Below, piece by piece: positions 27,101 to 35,560 of a stretch of DNA of 64,000 nucleotides (the stretch's first letter is position 1; every line of letters starts with the position of its first letter). This DNA is from J054 sp965221985 (GTDB taxonomy: Bacteria; Pseudomonadota; Gammaproteobacteria; Steroidobacterales; GCA-2729495). The DNA lies in contig OZ244928.1 of the NCBI GenBank assembly GCA_965221985.1, positions 2,728,001 to 2,792,000 of the forward strand, in the 5' to 3' direction. Under the pieces are notes generated by a model. That model ran no database searches, was not told where the DNA came from, and was given only the letters and a program-made list of their open reading frames with translations. The translations under genes were made by a program, and so were the position numbers.

Positions 27101-27690
27101 AATTACTCGGCGAGGAACAAAGCGGTCAGATTCAAGAAATCGGCTTTAATCTATACAATGACATTCTATCTCGCACCATCGACTCGCTGCGCGACGGACA
27201 GGAGCCGGATTCCGAAACTCCACTGGGACTGGCCGCGGATATAAATCTCCATCTTCCGGCATTGATTCCGGAGGACTATATGCCTGATGTCCACCTACGA
27301 CTGGTCCACTACAAGAAGATTGCCAGCGCCGCGAACGAGGATGCCCTCCGCCAACTGCAGCTAGAACTTGTAGATCGTTTCGGACCAATTCCAAGTGCCA
27401 CGCAGAATTTCTTTCGCATCGCGAAATTGCGGCTACAAACCCAAGCCATGGGACTCAAACGCATAGAACTTGGGACCACGGGTGGCCGGGTCGAATTCAG
27501 CGCAAATACGTCGGTGGAACCCACGATCTTGGTCGGACTGTTAGAATCTCAGGGTGATCGCTATAAACTCGACGCTCAACAAGGACTCCGGATCACTGCG
27601 GACTTGGAATCCGATGAAGCGCGTTTCGCCTGCATCGAGGAACTGCTGGCATGTCTGAACAAAAACCCAGTGCAGCAAAACACAGCCTGA
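24196..27690 (+). CDS. mfd: Transcription-repair coupling factor Mfd
   Basis: Mfd removes RNA polymerase stalled at DNA lesions and recruits UvrA. The 1164-residue protein starts at GTG 24196. It has the UvrB-like N-terminal part (VLPYDSFSPHQDLVSQRL), the RNA polymerase-binding module around residues 480-550, and a RecG-like translocase: Walker A DRLVCGDVGFGKTEVALRA, DEEH in LTIIDEEHRFGV, TATPIPRTL, and GRVGRS in motif VI. The C-terminal TRCF domain is complete. It overlaps csiV by 40 bases. Confidence 0.97.
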   Translation: MANGRLILESGDTKLPASAKDVFTWGQLRGSAAALAIAEIITLRQATSLILTATVDEAESLAPQIEYFTNGQAPVRLFPDAEVLPYDSFSPHQDLVSQRLRLLESLDNATAPTTVIAAWPSLLPRLPPATYLRERSFRLSVNQRIEPAQFRRSLEDSGYVRVPQVALHGEYAVRGSLIDFFPTGHRCPVRVDFFDDSVESLREFDPDTQISSNRILELRTLPARELPCDAQAISAFRQAFRARFTGDPTRSLIYREVSEGRLPPGIEAYLPLFFGATTSLWDYLPDKALVITSGTPSDSLSAAWEQIMERYEQARHDQERPVLSPEELFVSEDEHRRALDRHPRLILEQHKIPDELLTETQVNLPFGPAPSLLINRRAEDPTQALRSFVAEHPGGLLLTAESPGRRELMLELLRDAEISPATCDGWADCLAHKDATAITVAPVDRGFVLTDQSFALLTDAELFGEQTRTRRRRRRVQDPESLINDLTDLRADAPVVHLDHGVGRYVGLTNLDIDHALTEFVTLEYAGGDRLHVPVTSLQLISRYTGSAPEHAPLHRLGTDQWARAKRRAAAKIRDVAAELLDLYARRAARQGKAVSFDPHDYLAFASGFPFTPTDDQEQAIAAVIGDLSTSQPMDRLVCGDVGFGKTEVALRAAFVAVTDGRQVAILVPTTLLAQQHYQNFADRFADWPVRVEQLSRFRNAKESREVIAGLADGTVDIVIGTHRLLQTGVEFKDLGLTIIDEEHRFGVRHKEKLKALRTNVDILTLTATPIPRTLNLALGGLREMSLIATPPESRLSIKTFVISWQNHIISEACQRELKRGGQVYFVHNRIEDIERVAAQVSELLPEAKIEVAHGQMHERELERIMLDFYHRRFHILVCTAIIESGLDVPTANTIVINHAHKFGLAQLHQLRGRVGRSHHQAFAYLLAPPRDALTADAVKRLDAIESLEDLGAGFVLATHDLEIRGAGELLGEEQSGQIQEIGFNLYNDILSRTIDSLRDGQEPDSETPLGLAADINLHLPALIPEDYMPDVHLRLVHYKKIASAANEDALRQLQLELVDRFGPIPSATQNFFRIAKLRLQTQAMGLKRIELGTTGGRVEFSANTSVEPTILVGLLESQGDRYKLDAQQGLRITADLESDEARFACIEELLACLNKNPVQQNTA

Positions 27691-28301
27691 GTTCTTGGTT
27701 GCTGATTAGCGGCGCGGTACTTGGTCTTGCTTTACCAAACCCATCCGCTCTGGCTAAGGACGATAGTGACAAACGCTACGCGGTGGAAATCATTGTTTTT
27801 CGCCACAATGATCAGACTCGCACCACCCGCGAAATCGAAGCCGGCGCGGTCAGGCTCGACAGTTTGGCAGATGGAAATTCTCAGCCAGTGCGAACAGGTC
27901 GTCGCGGCTCTACGCCGCTTAGCCCCTTGCCCGCCGCGGAGCTAGAGCTACAGGCGACCAAGGAACGATTACAGCGTGTAAATGCCTATTCGATCCTGCT
28001 TCATCTTGGCTGGACGCAAATAGCGCGGAGTCGCGATGAGGCGAGTCCATTCTGGTTACGCGGCCCGCGCGCACGCAGTCTTGGCTTGTCGGGTAGCCTA
28101 ACCCTTTATAAAGAACGGTTCTTGCATCTTGACCTAGACCTCGACCTGGCTAAGGCGGCAAGCAACGCGGAGTTCAATCCAAGCCCAGCGGGAATGACCA
28201 AAATTCGAGAATCACGGCGGATACGCGGCCAGCTGCTGCAGTATTTCGACAATCCAGAGTTTGGCGTCATCGCGAGCGTGCGACGCCTGGAAGAGAACTA
28301 A
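27651..28301 (+). CDS. csiV: CsiV-family protein
   Basis: A 216-residue protein with a signal peptide ending near NPSALA and the CsiV pattern: YAVEIIVFRH at the start of the mature part, YSILLHLGWTQ in the middle, and FLHLDLDLDL then SRRIRGQLLQYFDNPEFGV at the end. The family is named from Pseudomonas-type bacteria, where it sits next to mfd, as here, and is linked to peptidoglycan binding. The start lies inside mfd. It is convergent with the PAS-GGDEF gene, overlapping by 4 bases. Confidence 0.85.
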   Translation: MSEQKPSAAKHSLSSWLLISGAVLGLALPNPSALAKDDSDKRYAVEIIVFRHNDQTRTTREIEAGAVRLDSLADGNSQPVRTGRRGSTPLSPLPAAELELQATKERLQRVNAYSILLHLGWTQIARSRDEASPFWLRGPRARSLGLSGSLTLYKERFLHLDLDLDLAKAASNAEFNPSPAGMTKIRESRRIRGQLLQYFDNPEFGVIASVRRLEEN

Positions 28302-29197
28302 GCGGTATCGCGTCGCTCCACGCAAGTTGCTAAGGCTTCGACCGGCTCTCCTAAGTCTTCCAGCGCTGTATTAATAAGCATTTCATAGCTGGCGCGCAAT
28401 TGTGGCGTCTGCGCCGCCACGGCGTAGGAAACTGTCGCGAAACGGTCTACCGGAGAGCGCGGATGATGAATTGCTAGAAGCCGGACTTTTTCAGCAATAT
28501 TCTTGGCAAATTCTAGCAGCTGCTTTTCATCGGACCCCGCCGTCAATACGGCGAATTGGTCGGCGGCAAATCTGGCGGCAAAATCTGATTCACGACGTAT
28601 CGAGCCGTGAATCGCGTGGGCAATTTTCCGCAGGCAAGAATCACCGGCATGACGACCAAATACTTTTTGATAGCCGTCAAAGGCATCCACGCGAAAAACC
28701 ATAATGCTCACCCGCCGGCGCACACGCCGCGCCACGGCCCAATCACGCATCAACATTTCCTCAAAAACCTTACGCGTTGGCAAGCCGGTGGCCGCGTCAG
28801 TTTGGGTAATGCGACTGCGTGTTTCATCATAGGTGCTCAAGCTGTCCGACAGCTGATCCGGCAACACAGTCAGCAGCCAAAAGGCAGGCCGGTCATCCGC
28901 ATCGGTAAGTGCCGAAGCTTGCCACTGCAATTCGCAGTTGGGTCCGTGGGCGCAGCGCCATTGCTGATAGATAAGTGTATCCGGCGGTGCAACTTTCGCG
29001 CCTATCGGTAGCGGATCTCCGGCCACCATGAGATTGTCCAATGTCTTGCCCACGAGAGCGTCCGGCGTCCAACCCAGGAGACGCTCCATGGCGTCATTGG
29101 CATAGACGATGCGCCGGCCGGCTGAATCCACGATCACGGTGCCCGTCGCGCTGTGATCTAAAGCTTGCTGCAATATACGTTTTGTTAGTTTAATCAT
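28298..29197 (-). CDS. PAS domain protein with degenerate GGDEF domain
   Basis: A 299-residue cytoplasmic protein. Residues about 10-125 form a PAS domain (TGTVIVDSAGRRIVYANDAM). Residues about 135-295 form a diguanylate cyclase-type domain starting DAATGLPTRKVFEEML. The signature loop reads FAADQF where active enzymes have GG(D/E)EF, so cyclase activity is probably lost. It may instead bind a ligand or act in protein contacts. The gene is monocistronic and followed convergently by csiV. Confidence 0.85.
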   Translation of the reverse strand: MIKLTKRILQQALDHSATGTVIVDSAGRRIVYANDAMERLLGWTPDALVGKTLDNLMVAGDPLPIGAKVAPPDTLIYQQWRCAHGPNCELQWQASALTDADDRPAFWLLTVLPDQLSDSLSTYDETRSRITQTDAATGLPTRKVFEEMLMRDWAVARRVRRRVSIMVFRVDAFDGYQKVFGRHAGDSCLRKIAHAIHGSIRRESDFAARFAADQFAVLTAGSDEKQLLEFAKNIAEKVRLLAIHHPRSPVDRFATVSYAVAAQTPQLRASYEMLINTALEDLGEPVEALATCVERRDTA

Positions 29198-29366
29198 TAA
29201 CTAAACAGTACTTTATTAAGTAAAATATAAGTAGGAAAGACAGGCTTTTTGGCAAGTAATCGGGGATCCGCAGTTTCCGAGAACCAGGCATCAGCCACTA
29301 TATATCGAGGCATAGAACGGCGTCTGTGATGGCGTTCACCGGCTTGGCCCGTCACGACCTGGAGAA

Positions 29367-30110
29367 CTAGGCCTCTGTGACCAGGGCCTGAATGAGGACA
29401 GCGGCGGCGTTTGTGCATTGCTGTAAATGCCGTTCGATTTCGGTATGGATATCCTGCTCTCCAGGTCCACGACCGGCCGCATAGTTCACCACCAAGGCGC
29501 AGATGACAAAAGGCAGGTCGAGCTCGCGTGCCAAGGCAGCTTCCGGCATCGCCGTCATACCCACAATATCGCATCCATCGCGTTCCAGACGATCAATTTC
29601 TGCTGCCGTTTCTAGCCTGGGACCCTGGGTTACCCCGTAGGTGGCCTCTAGCATGGGGTCCAAAGCCTTTTCGCCGGCGGCCGCTGCGATGCGCGCGTGA
29701 ATTTCTGAAGATATTGGTTGACTGAAATCTACATGCCGGACCGGATCGTCGGAAGTTTCGACATAAGTCTGTTCACGGCCCCAGCTATAGTCGATGATCT
29801 GGTTCGGCAAGACAATGCGTCCCGGCACTGCCGAACTGTGAATACCGCCCACGGCGTTAATACTGAGAATAAAATCCGGATTCTGTTGCGCTAAGGCCCA
29901 GATATTGGCCCGATAGTTGACCCGATGCGGCGGGATCCCCCCAGCCTCGCCGTGGCGAGCCATGAAAAAGACTTCGGCCTGACCGGCAGACCAAGAACAA
30001 AGTCGCGCCGATGGCCTTCCGTACGGCGTCTCCAACTCTTCTCGATGTACGCGGGTTGACGGTAAGAGAGCCGGCGCAGCTGTGCCTGCCATCAAGGCCA
30101 ATCGCAGCAC
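29367..30110 (-). CDS. S-methyl-5'-thioinosine phosphorylase (MTAP/PNP family)
   Basis: A 247-residue purine nucleoside phosphorylase of the MTAP group. It has RHGEAGGIPPHRVNYRANIWAL, a GGI loop and the substrate segment GMTAMPEAALARELDLPF. It probably splits S-methyl-5'-thioinosine from polyamine metabolism into hypoxanthine and a methylthioribose phosphate. The GTG at 30110 shares its G with the hpt TAG stop and has GGAGGA 6 bases upstream; an ATG at 30155 lies inside hpt. The adjacent Hpt would convert the hypoxanthine to IMP. An MTA phosphorylase cannot be fully excluded. Confidence 0.85.
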   Translation of the reverse strand: MLRLALMAGTAAPALLPSTRVHREELETPYGRPSARLCSWSAGQAEVFFMARHGEAGGIPPHRVNYRANIWALAQQNPDFILSINAVGGIHSSAVPGRIVLPNQIIDYSWGREQTYVETSDDPVRHVDFSQPISSEIHARIAAAAGEKALDPMLEATYGVTQGPRLETAAEIDRLERDGCDIVGMTAMPEAALARELDLPFVICALVVNYAAGRGPGEQDIHTEIERHLQQCTNAAAVLIQALVTEA

Positions 30111-30661
30111 TAGGATTCCTCCAACAACGCGTAAATACCCGGCAAGTGCCGCCATTGATGATTGAGGTCCATGCCGGCACCGAAGACGTAACGATCAGGC
30201 ACCTCCAAACCAAATAGATTCGGCCGGCCCTGCGCACGCTCATTTTGCTTAAGAACCAGGCATACGCTGATCACGTCTCGCGCCCCGACCGCCCTGCATT
30301 CAGCAACGACGTGATTCATGGTGATGCCTTCATCGTAAATATCATCAACCACGATAACGGTTTGCCCATCCAAAAACCTTGAGGGACGCTGGACCCAATT
30401 CGGCTCGCCGCCGATTTGCGTACCCCGGTAACGGGTCAAATGGCAGTAGTCCAAACGCAAACTGCCACGTAGACGCCGAGCCAGCTGAGCTGCTGGGAGC
30501 ATGCCTCCGACCATAACGGCCAATAAGACGCAGTCCTTGTCGGCGACGATTGACTGCAGTTGCGCAGCCAATCGGTCATAGGCCGCATTTACTGTCTCGG
30601 CACTCAAAAGCTCTTCTGCCTGCTCAGGCAGGAACCCAAGATTGGCCTTTGCGTCACCCAT
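30110..30661 (-). CDS. hpt: Hypoxanthine-guanine phosphoribosyltransferase
   Basis: A 183-residue phosphoribosyltransferase with the PRPP-binding motif VIVVDDIYDEGITMN and a hydrophobic VLLAVMVGGMLPAAQL loop. It makes IMP or GMP from free bases. It overlaps nagZ by 8 bases and is coupled to the thioinosine phosphorylase by TAGTG, which joins production and reuse of hypoxanthine. Confidence 0.92.
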   Translation of the reverse strand: MGDAKANLGFLPEQAEELLSAETVNAAYDRLAAQLQSIVADKDCVLLAVMVGGMLPAAQLARRLRGSLRLDYCHLTRYRGTQIGGEPNWVQRPSRFLDGQTVIVVDDIYDEGITMNHVVAECRAVGARDVISVCLVLKQNERAQGRPNLFGLEVPDRYVFGAGMDLNHQWRHLPGIYALLEES

Positions 30662-31700
30662 CGAGAGTCAAGCTGGGTCGCGCCATCGCTTCGCCCAGCT
30701 TGGCCTGGGCATCCTGCCAATCATCTCTCGCCCGTAGCGGCGCTGCTGCTTGTGTCGCCAGCCTAGGACGCAAGGCTGCCAAGCGACCATGACTCGCTGG
30801 CCCGCTATCATGGACGCCGCCTTCAATGACCGCTGCAGCCGCTTGCGGATTATTGCAAATCAAGGCCATATCCGCGCCGGCCGACAAGGCAGCATCCACC
30901 CGCGCCGACATATCGCCGACGCCGGCGACACCGGCCATGTTCAAGTCATCGGAAAAAATCGCGCCGCCGAAATTCAAATACCCGCGCAAATAGTCTTGTA
31001 ACCAATACGAGGACAGACTGGCAATATCGCGATTCACGTTCGGATACACCACATGCGCCACCATGACCGCAGCCAAACCTCGTTCTACCAAGCGATGATA
31101 AGGACGCAAATCTTCTTCCATATCGGCGAGCTCACGCGGGTCTTGTGGCAACTCCAAGTGCGAATCCGGAACCACGGCCCCATGGCCGGGGAAGTGCTTC
31201 GCGACTGCCACCATACCGGCAGCTTGCATGCCGGAAATATAGGCATCGGCTAGTGCAAGCACACAATCAGGATCACGATGCATTGCCCGATCACCGATAA
31301 TTTCGCTAACACCCCAATCAAGATCAACCACCGGAGCAAAGCTGAGATCAACGCCCAGATCCAACATTTCCGCGGCCATGATCCAACCACAGAGTCTTGC
31401 CAGCTTGCGCCCCTGCCGGGCATCCAAATCGTATTGGTGGCCTAGCCAACGGGCCGGCGGCAGGCGCGTTAAACCGTCCTGGAAGCGCTGAACCCTGCCG
31501 CCTTCCTGGTCTACGGCAACTAGCAGACTTGGCTGGCGCAGGTCATGAATATCCCGAACTAAGGCACGCAGTTGAGCAGCATCAGCAAAGTTGCGCGTAA
31601 ATAAGACGACCCCGCCTACCAAGGGAGAACACAGCCGCTCGCGTTCCTCATGGCTTAGTTCCAAGCCGGCCACATCGATCATTAATGGTCCGAGAGTCAT
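30654..31700 (-). CDS. nagZ: Beta-N-acetylhexosaminidase NagZ
   Basis: A GH3-family cytoplasmic enzyme that removes GlcNAc from anhydromuropeptides in peptidoglycan recycling. The catalytic features are KHFPGHGAVVPDSH, with the mobile His loop, and the nucleophile Asp in IFSDDLNMAGV. Its 348 residues are typical. The product pathway touches AmpC regulation in other bacteria; no ampC or ampR is in the window. It overlaps hpt. Confidence 0.94.
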   Translation of the reverse strand: MTLGPLMIDVAGLELSHEERERLCSPLVGGVVLFTRNFADAAQLRALVRDIHDLRQPSLLVAVDQEGGRVQRFQDGLTRLPPARWLGHQYDLDARQGRKLARLCGWIMAAEMLDLGVDLSFAPVVDLDWGVSEIIGDRAMHRDPDCVLALADAYISGMQAAGMVAVAKHFPGHGAVVPDSHLELPQDPRELADMEEDLRPYHRLVERGLAAVMVAHVVYPNVNRDIASLSSYWLQDYLRGYLNFGGAIFSDDLNMAGVAGVGDMSARVDAALSAGADMALICNNPQAAAAVIEGGVHDSGPASHGRLAALRPRLATQAAAPLRARDDWQDAQAKLGEAMARPSLTLDG

Positions 31701-31706
31701 TGACCG

Positions 31707-32225
31707 CTAGAATCCGTTAGCCAAGATATCAACGCTGATACCAGCACTCACGCGCGCATGCAAATCGATCACATCCGAGTTGCGCATGCGAATACAACCA
31801 TGGGAAAAAGGCACCGCCATGGGTTCTGAATCTGGTGTTCCATGAATATAGATAAAGCGACGCATGCTATCTACTTTGCCTAAGCGATTGACCGCCGGTT
31901 CACAACCACTTAGCCACAATATGCGCGATAAGATCCAGTCGCGCTGAGGAAACTGCCGGCCAAGCTCGGCGGAATAGATTTCCCCCGTTGGCCTTCTGCC
32001 CACAAACACTGCGCCTGGTGGCGCGCCGGCGCCGATACAGGCGCGAATGATATGGCGGCCGCGCGGCGTACATTGACTGCCACTCTGCTCTCCGGGGCCG
32101 TAGCGCGAAGTAGATACCTGATACTCACGCACTCGCCGGTCGCCTTCCAACAGCCACATTAACTGCTGCGTTAAGCTCACAGCAATGCGTAAGTCGGCGG
32201 CTGAGCTTTTTCTTAGTCCAGGCAT
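31707..32225 (-). CDS. Short L,D-transpeptidase-domain protein without signal peptide
   Basis: A 172-residue YkuD-domain protein. The active site FSHGCIRMRNSDVIDL is complete, preceded by FIYIHGTPDSEPM. The N-terminus is hydrophilic (MPGLRKSSAADLRIAVSL) with no signal peptide or membrane helix, although the family normally works in the periplasm. It overlaps rlmD by 13 bases and lies 6 bases before nagZ, so it may act in the cytoplasm on recycled muropeptides; this is inference. A missed upstream start cannot be excluded, but that would lie inside rlmD. Confidence 0.8.
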   Translation of the reverse strand: MPGLRKSSAADLRIAVSLTQQLMWLLEGDRRVREYQVSTSRYGPGEQSGSQCTPRGRHIIRACIGAGAPPGAVFVGRRPTGEIYSAELGRQFPQRDWILSRILWLSGCEPAVNRLGKVDSMRRFIYIHGTPDSEPMAVPFSHGCIRMRNSDVIDLHARVSAGISVDILANGF

Positions 32226-33538
32226 TCTCGAGTCAACAACGCCACTGATTCGACATGACTAGTCTGGGGAAACATATCCATAATCCCCGCCGCCTCCAAT
32301 CGGTATCCGAAATCGCTAACCAAACGACTGGCATCTCTTGCCAGCGTCGCTGGATGGCAGGAAACATAGACAATTCGCGGCGGTGAAATATTACCCAAAT
32401 CAGCGAGAATCTCTTCCGCACCGGCTCGCGGCGGATCCAGCAGTACCGCGTCAAAGTCAAGTTCCGCAACCCCAGACAAACTATCGCTAAGCGCAAGATC
32501 AAGGGCGCGAAATTCAACGTTCTTAAGATTTGCCCGCGCTGCATTCGCTTGCGCACTTCGAACCATCACAGCACTGCCTTCAACTCCCAAGACATAGTCT
32601 GCCCGCCTAGCAATGGGCAAGGTGAAATTGCCCAGACCGCAAAACAAATCCAAAACCCTGGATGTCGAGTCTACCGCCAAGAGCCTCAAAACCTGATCCA
32701 CCATCCGCTCGTTCAGTACTTTGTTAACCTGAATAAAGTCGGTCGGCCCGAAATGGATATCCAGATCGAACTCCGGCAATCCATAAGCCAAATCAAAATT
32801 CGTATTGAAATTAGGCAATGGCTGAATCGATTCCGGACCTCCGGGTTGCAAGAGCAAATGAAAACCCGTGCGACGCGAATATTCGGCAAGCTTGTCCAAG
32901 TCTTCCGGTGTGGGTGAATCTAGCACACGCATTACCAGTACCGTCGCATCATCGCCCACGGCCACTTCAATTTGCGGCAAGCGTCCCCGAATCGTCAATT
33001 CAGAGATCAAGCTCGCCAATTCGGCCAAATTTTCGCCGATGTCCGGATGCAAGGTTTCACAGCGCTGCATGTCGGTCACATAAGGCTTCCCCTGTTCTCG
33101 AAAGCCCACTAAAACGCGACCCTTCCGAATCACATCTTTCACAGCCAAACGGGCTTTGCGACGATAGCCCCAGGCCGGCCCCCTGAGCGCTTCGAGAATC
33201 CTAGCCGGCACCAAGCCGCCGATTCGGTCAAGATTATCCAATAACACAGCTTGCTTTAGCGCTAGCTGCTGCTCTGCCGAGAGGTGTTGCAGGGAACACG
33301 CGCCGCAGCGGCCAAATACCTCGCAACGTGCCTCAACGCGCTGGGGCGAAGGCTGCAATACCTCGATGAGTTCGCCCTCATCGAACCGACGCCGCCGCCG
33401 GCGGCGGAGAAAAACCACCTTCTCTCCGGTGAGTGCTCCGGGAATAAATACGGTCTTTTCATCAGTGTGAGCCACACCGCGACCATCGGGCAAAGTATCG
33501 GCAATATGCGCCGTTTCAGGAACTGCGGGATTGCGCAT
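32213..33538 (-). CDS. rlmD: 23S rRNA (uracil-1939 C5)-methyltransferase RlmD
   Basis: RlmD methylates U1939 of 23S rRNA. The 441-residue protein has an N-terminal TRAM domain, the iron-sulfur cysteines CEVFGRCGACSLQHL with a fourth ligand upstream, the SAM motif VLDLFCGLGNFTLP and the catalytic Cys in VYVSCHPATLARD. It is followed by the overlapping L,D-transpeptidase gene and preceded by the exonuclease gene after 8 bases. Confidence 0.94.
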   Translation of the reverse strand: MRNPAVPETAHIADTLPDGRGVAHTDEKTVFIPGALTGEKVVFLRRRRRRRFDEGELIEVLQPSPQRVEARCEVFGRCGACSLQHLSAEQQLALKQAVLLDNLDRIGGLVPARILEALRGPAWGYRRKARLAVKDVIRKGRVLVGFREQGKPYVTDMQRCETLHPDIGENLAELASLISELTIRGRLPQIEVAVGDDATVLVMRVLDSPTPEDLDKLAEYSRRTGFHLLLQPGGPESIQPLPNFNTNFDLAYGLPEFDLDIHFGPTDFIQVNKVLNERMVDQVLRLLAVDSTSRVLDLFCGLGNFTLPIARRADYVLGVEGSAVMVRSAQANAARANLKNVEFRALDLALSDSLSGVAELDFDAVLLDPPRAGAEEILADLGNISPPRIVYVSCHPATLARDASRLVSDFGYRLEAAGIMDMFPQTSHVESVALLTRECLD

Positions 33539-33546
33539 ATTGAAAG

Positions 33547-34329
33547 CTAGATTTCAGACGCCGGCCAAGCTGATAAATACGCCTGCAGATGCGCCTCGTC
33601 GCTTTCGGCAAGTAAGTGACGAACGCGGTTCAGCTCCTCCGCCAAATTGGCGTCATCCAAACACCCACGCATATGCTCAAAGCGCAAATACACCAGATAG
33701 GTATTGAGAACATCTGTTTCGCAATAGTTGCGAATACCGCGAATATCCCCGGCCATGAAGCTCGGCCAGACTTGGTCACCACCCATACCCATCTTGCCCG
33801 GATAGCCCAACAGGCCGGCAATATCATCTAAACCCGCACGGGCCCGCGGCTGAAAGCCGGAGAGTACATCCATCAGATCTAAATGGCGCCAATGAAAACG
33901 GCTGAGGTAATTGTTGTAGCGAAAGGAACGATCATCTTCACCAATTTCCCAGTAGGTCGGCGCCTGTACACCATGCCGTAGGGCTCTATAGTGCAACACC
34001 GGCAAATCGAATCCGCCGCCGTTCCAAGATACCAAGTCAGGCTGATATTGATCGATACCATTGAAGAAGCGGCTGATCAGTTCTGCTTCATCGCTGCCCT
34101 CGTCACCCAAACTCCAAACCTTGAGCTGATCAGCGCGCCGCAGCACGATGGAAATCGCAATCACGCGCTGTTGATACAAAGGCAAGAACTCTGTTTCGGC
34201 TTCCTGCAATCGCTTGAAGGCCATGGCTTTGGCAACGTCTTTGTCTGTCAATGAGGATTCAAGACCGAGCTGGCGACGACCGAAATCAATATCGGGCACG
34301 GTTTCAATATCGAATACCATCACGCGCAT
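33547..34329 (-). CDS. PolB-like 3'-5' exonuclease
   Basis: A 260-residue protein with a DEDDy-type exonuclease fold: Exo I is VFDIETVPD at the N-terminus, Exo II is in SWNGGGFDLPVLHYRA, and Exo III is YCETDVLNTYLV. No polymerase domain follows, so it is a stand-alone exonuclease of the DNA_pol_B_exo2 type. Its role in the cell is not established. It sits between acpS and rlmD with small gaps, suggesting cotranscription. Confidence 0.88.
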   Translation of the reverse strand: MRVMVFDIETVPDIDFGRRQLGLESSLTDKDVAKAMAFKRLQEAETEFLPLYQQRVIAISIVLRRADQLKVWSLGDEGSDEAELISRFFNGIDQYQPDLVSWNGGGFDLPVLHYRALRHGVQAPTYWEIGEDDRSFRYNNYLSRFHWRHLDLMDVLSGFQPRARAGLDDIAGLLGYPGKMGMGGDQVWPSFMAGDIRGIRNYCETDVLNTYLVYLRFEHMRGCLDDANLAEELNRVRHLLAESDEAHLQAYLSAWPASEI

Positions 34330-34335
34330 GTCCCA

Positions 34336-34725
34336 CTAAGCCTCCTGAGTTTGCAGCATGACCGCCACAGCAACTACCAACCCTGCCTCATCGGTAAGGC
34401 TCAAATGACCGGGCCCAATACCTAAGCGCGCGCAAACACGCTCCCCACGCGGAGAAAACACGATCTCTGGCCGACCGAATCGATTCGGAACAACCCCCGT
34501 GTCCCGAATCCACATACCATTCGCAAAACCCGTCCCCATGGCTTTTACCACGGCCTCCTTCGCAGCAAAGCGCATGGCTAAGAAACGTTCGGGCCGCTTT
34601 TGCCTTTGAAACAAAGCTAATTCTTCCGGCATTAACAAGCGCTGCACAAATTTGTCGCCGAATCGCGCATAGACGGAGGCCACACGATCAGCGCGCAAAA
34701 TATCAACTCCAATGCCAAATATCAC
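34336..34725 (-). CDS. acpS: Holo-ACP synthase AcpS
   Basis: AcpS transfers 4'-phosphopantetheine from CoA to acyl carrier protein. The 129-residue protein begins MIFGIGVDILRADRV and has the metal-binding FLAMRFAAKEAVVKAMGTGF. It overlaps pdxJ by the four bases ATGA, the classic pdxJ-acpS pair. Confidence 0.96.
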   Translation of the reverse strand: MIFGIGVDILRADRVASVYARFGDKFVQRLLMPEELALFQRQKRPERFLAMRFAAKEAVVKAMGTGFANGMWIRDTGVVPNRFGRPEIVFSPRGERVCARLGIGPGHLSLTDEAGLVVAVAVMLQTQEA

Positions 34726-35456
34726 GATGCCCTCGCCGCCCGCATGAGTTGCTTCATGCTTGCCACGGCCTCGCGTAGCCCCTCCATCACAGCACGCGCC
34801 ACAACGGAATGACCGATATTTAGTTCGTCAATTTGCGCCAGCGCGGCGATGGGTTGAACATTGTGATAATTCAAGCCATGGCCGGCGTGAACCTTGAGGC
34901 CCAAGCGCGCCGCATAGGCTGCCGCTTGCGCAATTCGTTCCAACTCTCTGGCCGCGGTCGATCGATTACCGGCTTCCGCGTAGCAACCCGTATGCAACTC
35001 AACTACCGACGCACCAGCGGCCTGGGCCGCGTCAAGCTGTTCGATATCGGGATCAATGAAGAGGGATACCCGGATATCCAGTTGAGTCAGCCGCTGGCAG
35101 GCCTCTGTAATCTGGGCCTGTTGCTGGCGAACATCCAAACCACCCTCCGTGGTCAGTTCGGCACGCCGCTCGGGTACGAGACAACAATCCGCCGGCCGCA
35201 GGGATTCGCAGAGCGCCAGCATTTCCTCGGTGAGCGCCATTTCTAGGTTCATACGGGTCTGTAGCGTTTCCGCCATCACGCGCACGTCACGATCCTGGAT
35301 ATGCCGGCGGTCCTCACGCAAGTGAACAGTGATGGAGTCCGCACCCGCGGATTCCGCCAACAAAGCCGCCGCTACCGGGTCAGGATAGCGGGTACCACGA
35401 GCTTGGCGCAGGGTGGCGACATGGTCGACGTTTATACCTAACAAAATGTTGTTCAC
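34722..35456 (-). CDS. pdxJ: Pyridoxine 5'-phosphate synthase PdxJ
   Basis: PdxJ condenses 3-amino-2-oxopropyl phosphate with deoxyxylulose phosphate to make vitamin B6. The 244-residue protein starts with LLGINVDHVATLRQARGT and has SITVHLREDRRHIQDRDV and VHAGHGLNYHNV. It lies 104 bases downstream of recO in the common recO-pdxJ-acpS order. Confidence 0.97.
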   Translation of the reverse strand: MNNILLGINVDHVATLRQARGTRYPDPVAAALLAESAGADSITVHLREDRRHIQDRDVRVMAETLQTRMNLEMALTEEMLALCESLRPADCCLVPERRAELTTEGGLDVRQQQAQITEACQRLTQLDIRVSLFIDPDIEQLDAAQAAGASVVELHTGCYAEAGNRSTAARELERIAQAAAYAARLGLKVHAGHGLNYHNVQPIAALAQIDELNIGHSVVARAVMEGLREAVASMKQLMRAARAS

Positions 35457-35560
35457 AACAGGCTTTCGAATTTGGGGTAATGGTGACGAGCATCAACAAT
35501 GCGCGTATGCGAAAGGCACATGTTCGCATCATCGCCACCGGGGCCGCAATGAATTACCGA

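Noticed and set aside
29197..29574. 125-residue minus frame overlapping the thioinosine phosphorylase end
   Set aside because: Most of it lies out of frame within the phosphorylase gene, and the rest has no recognisable protein pattern.
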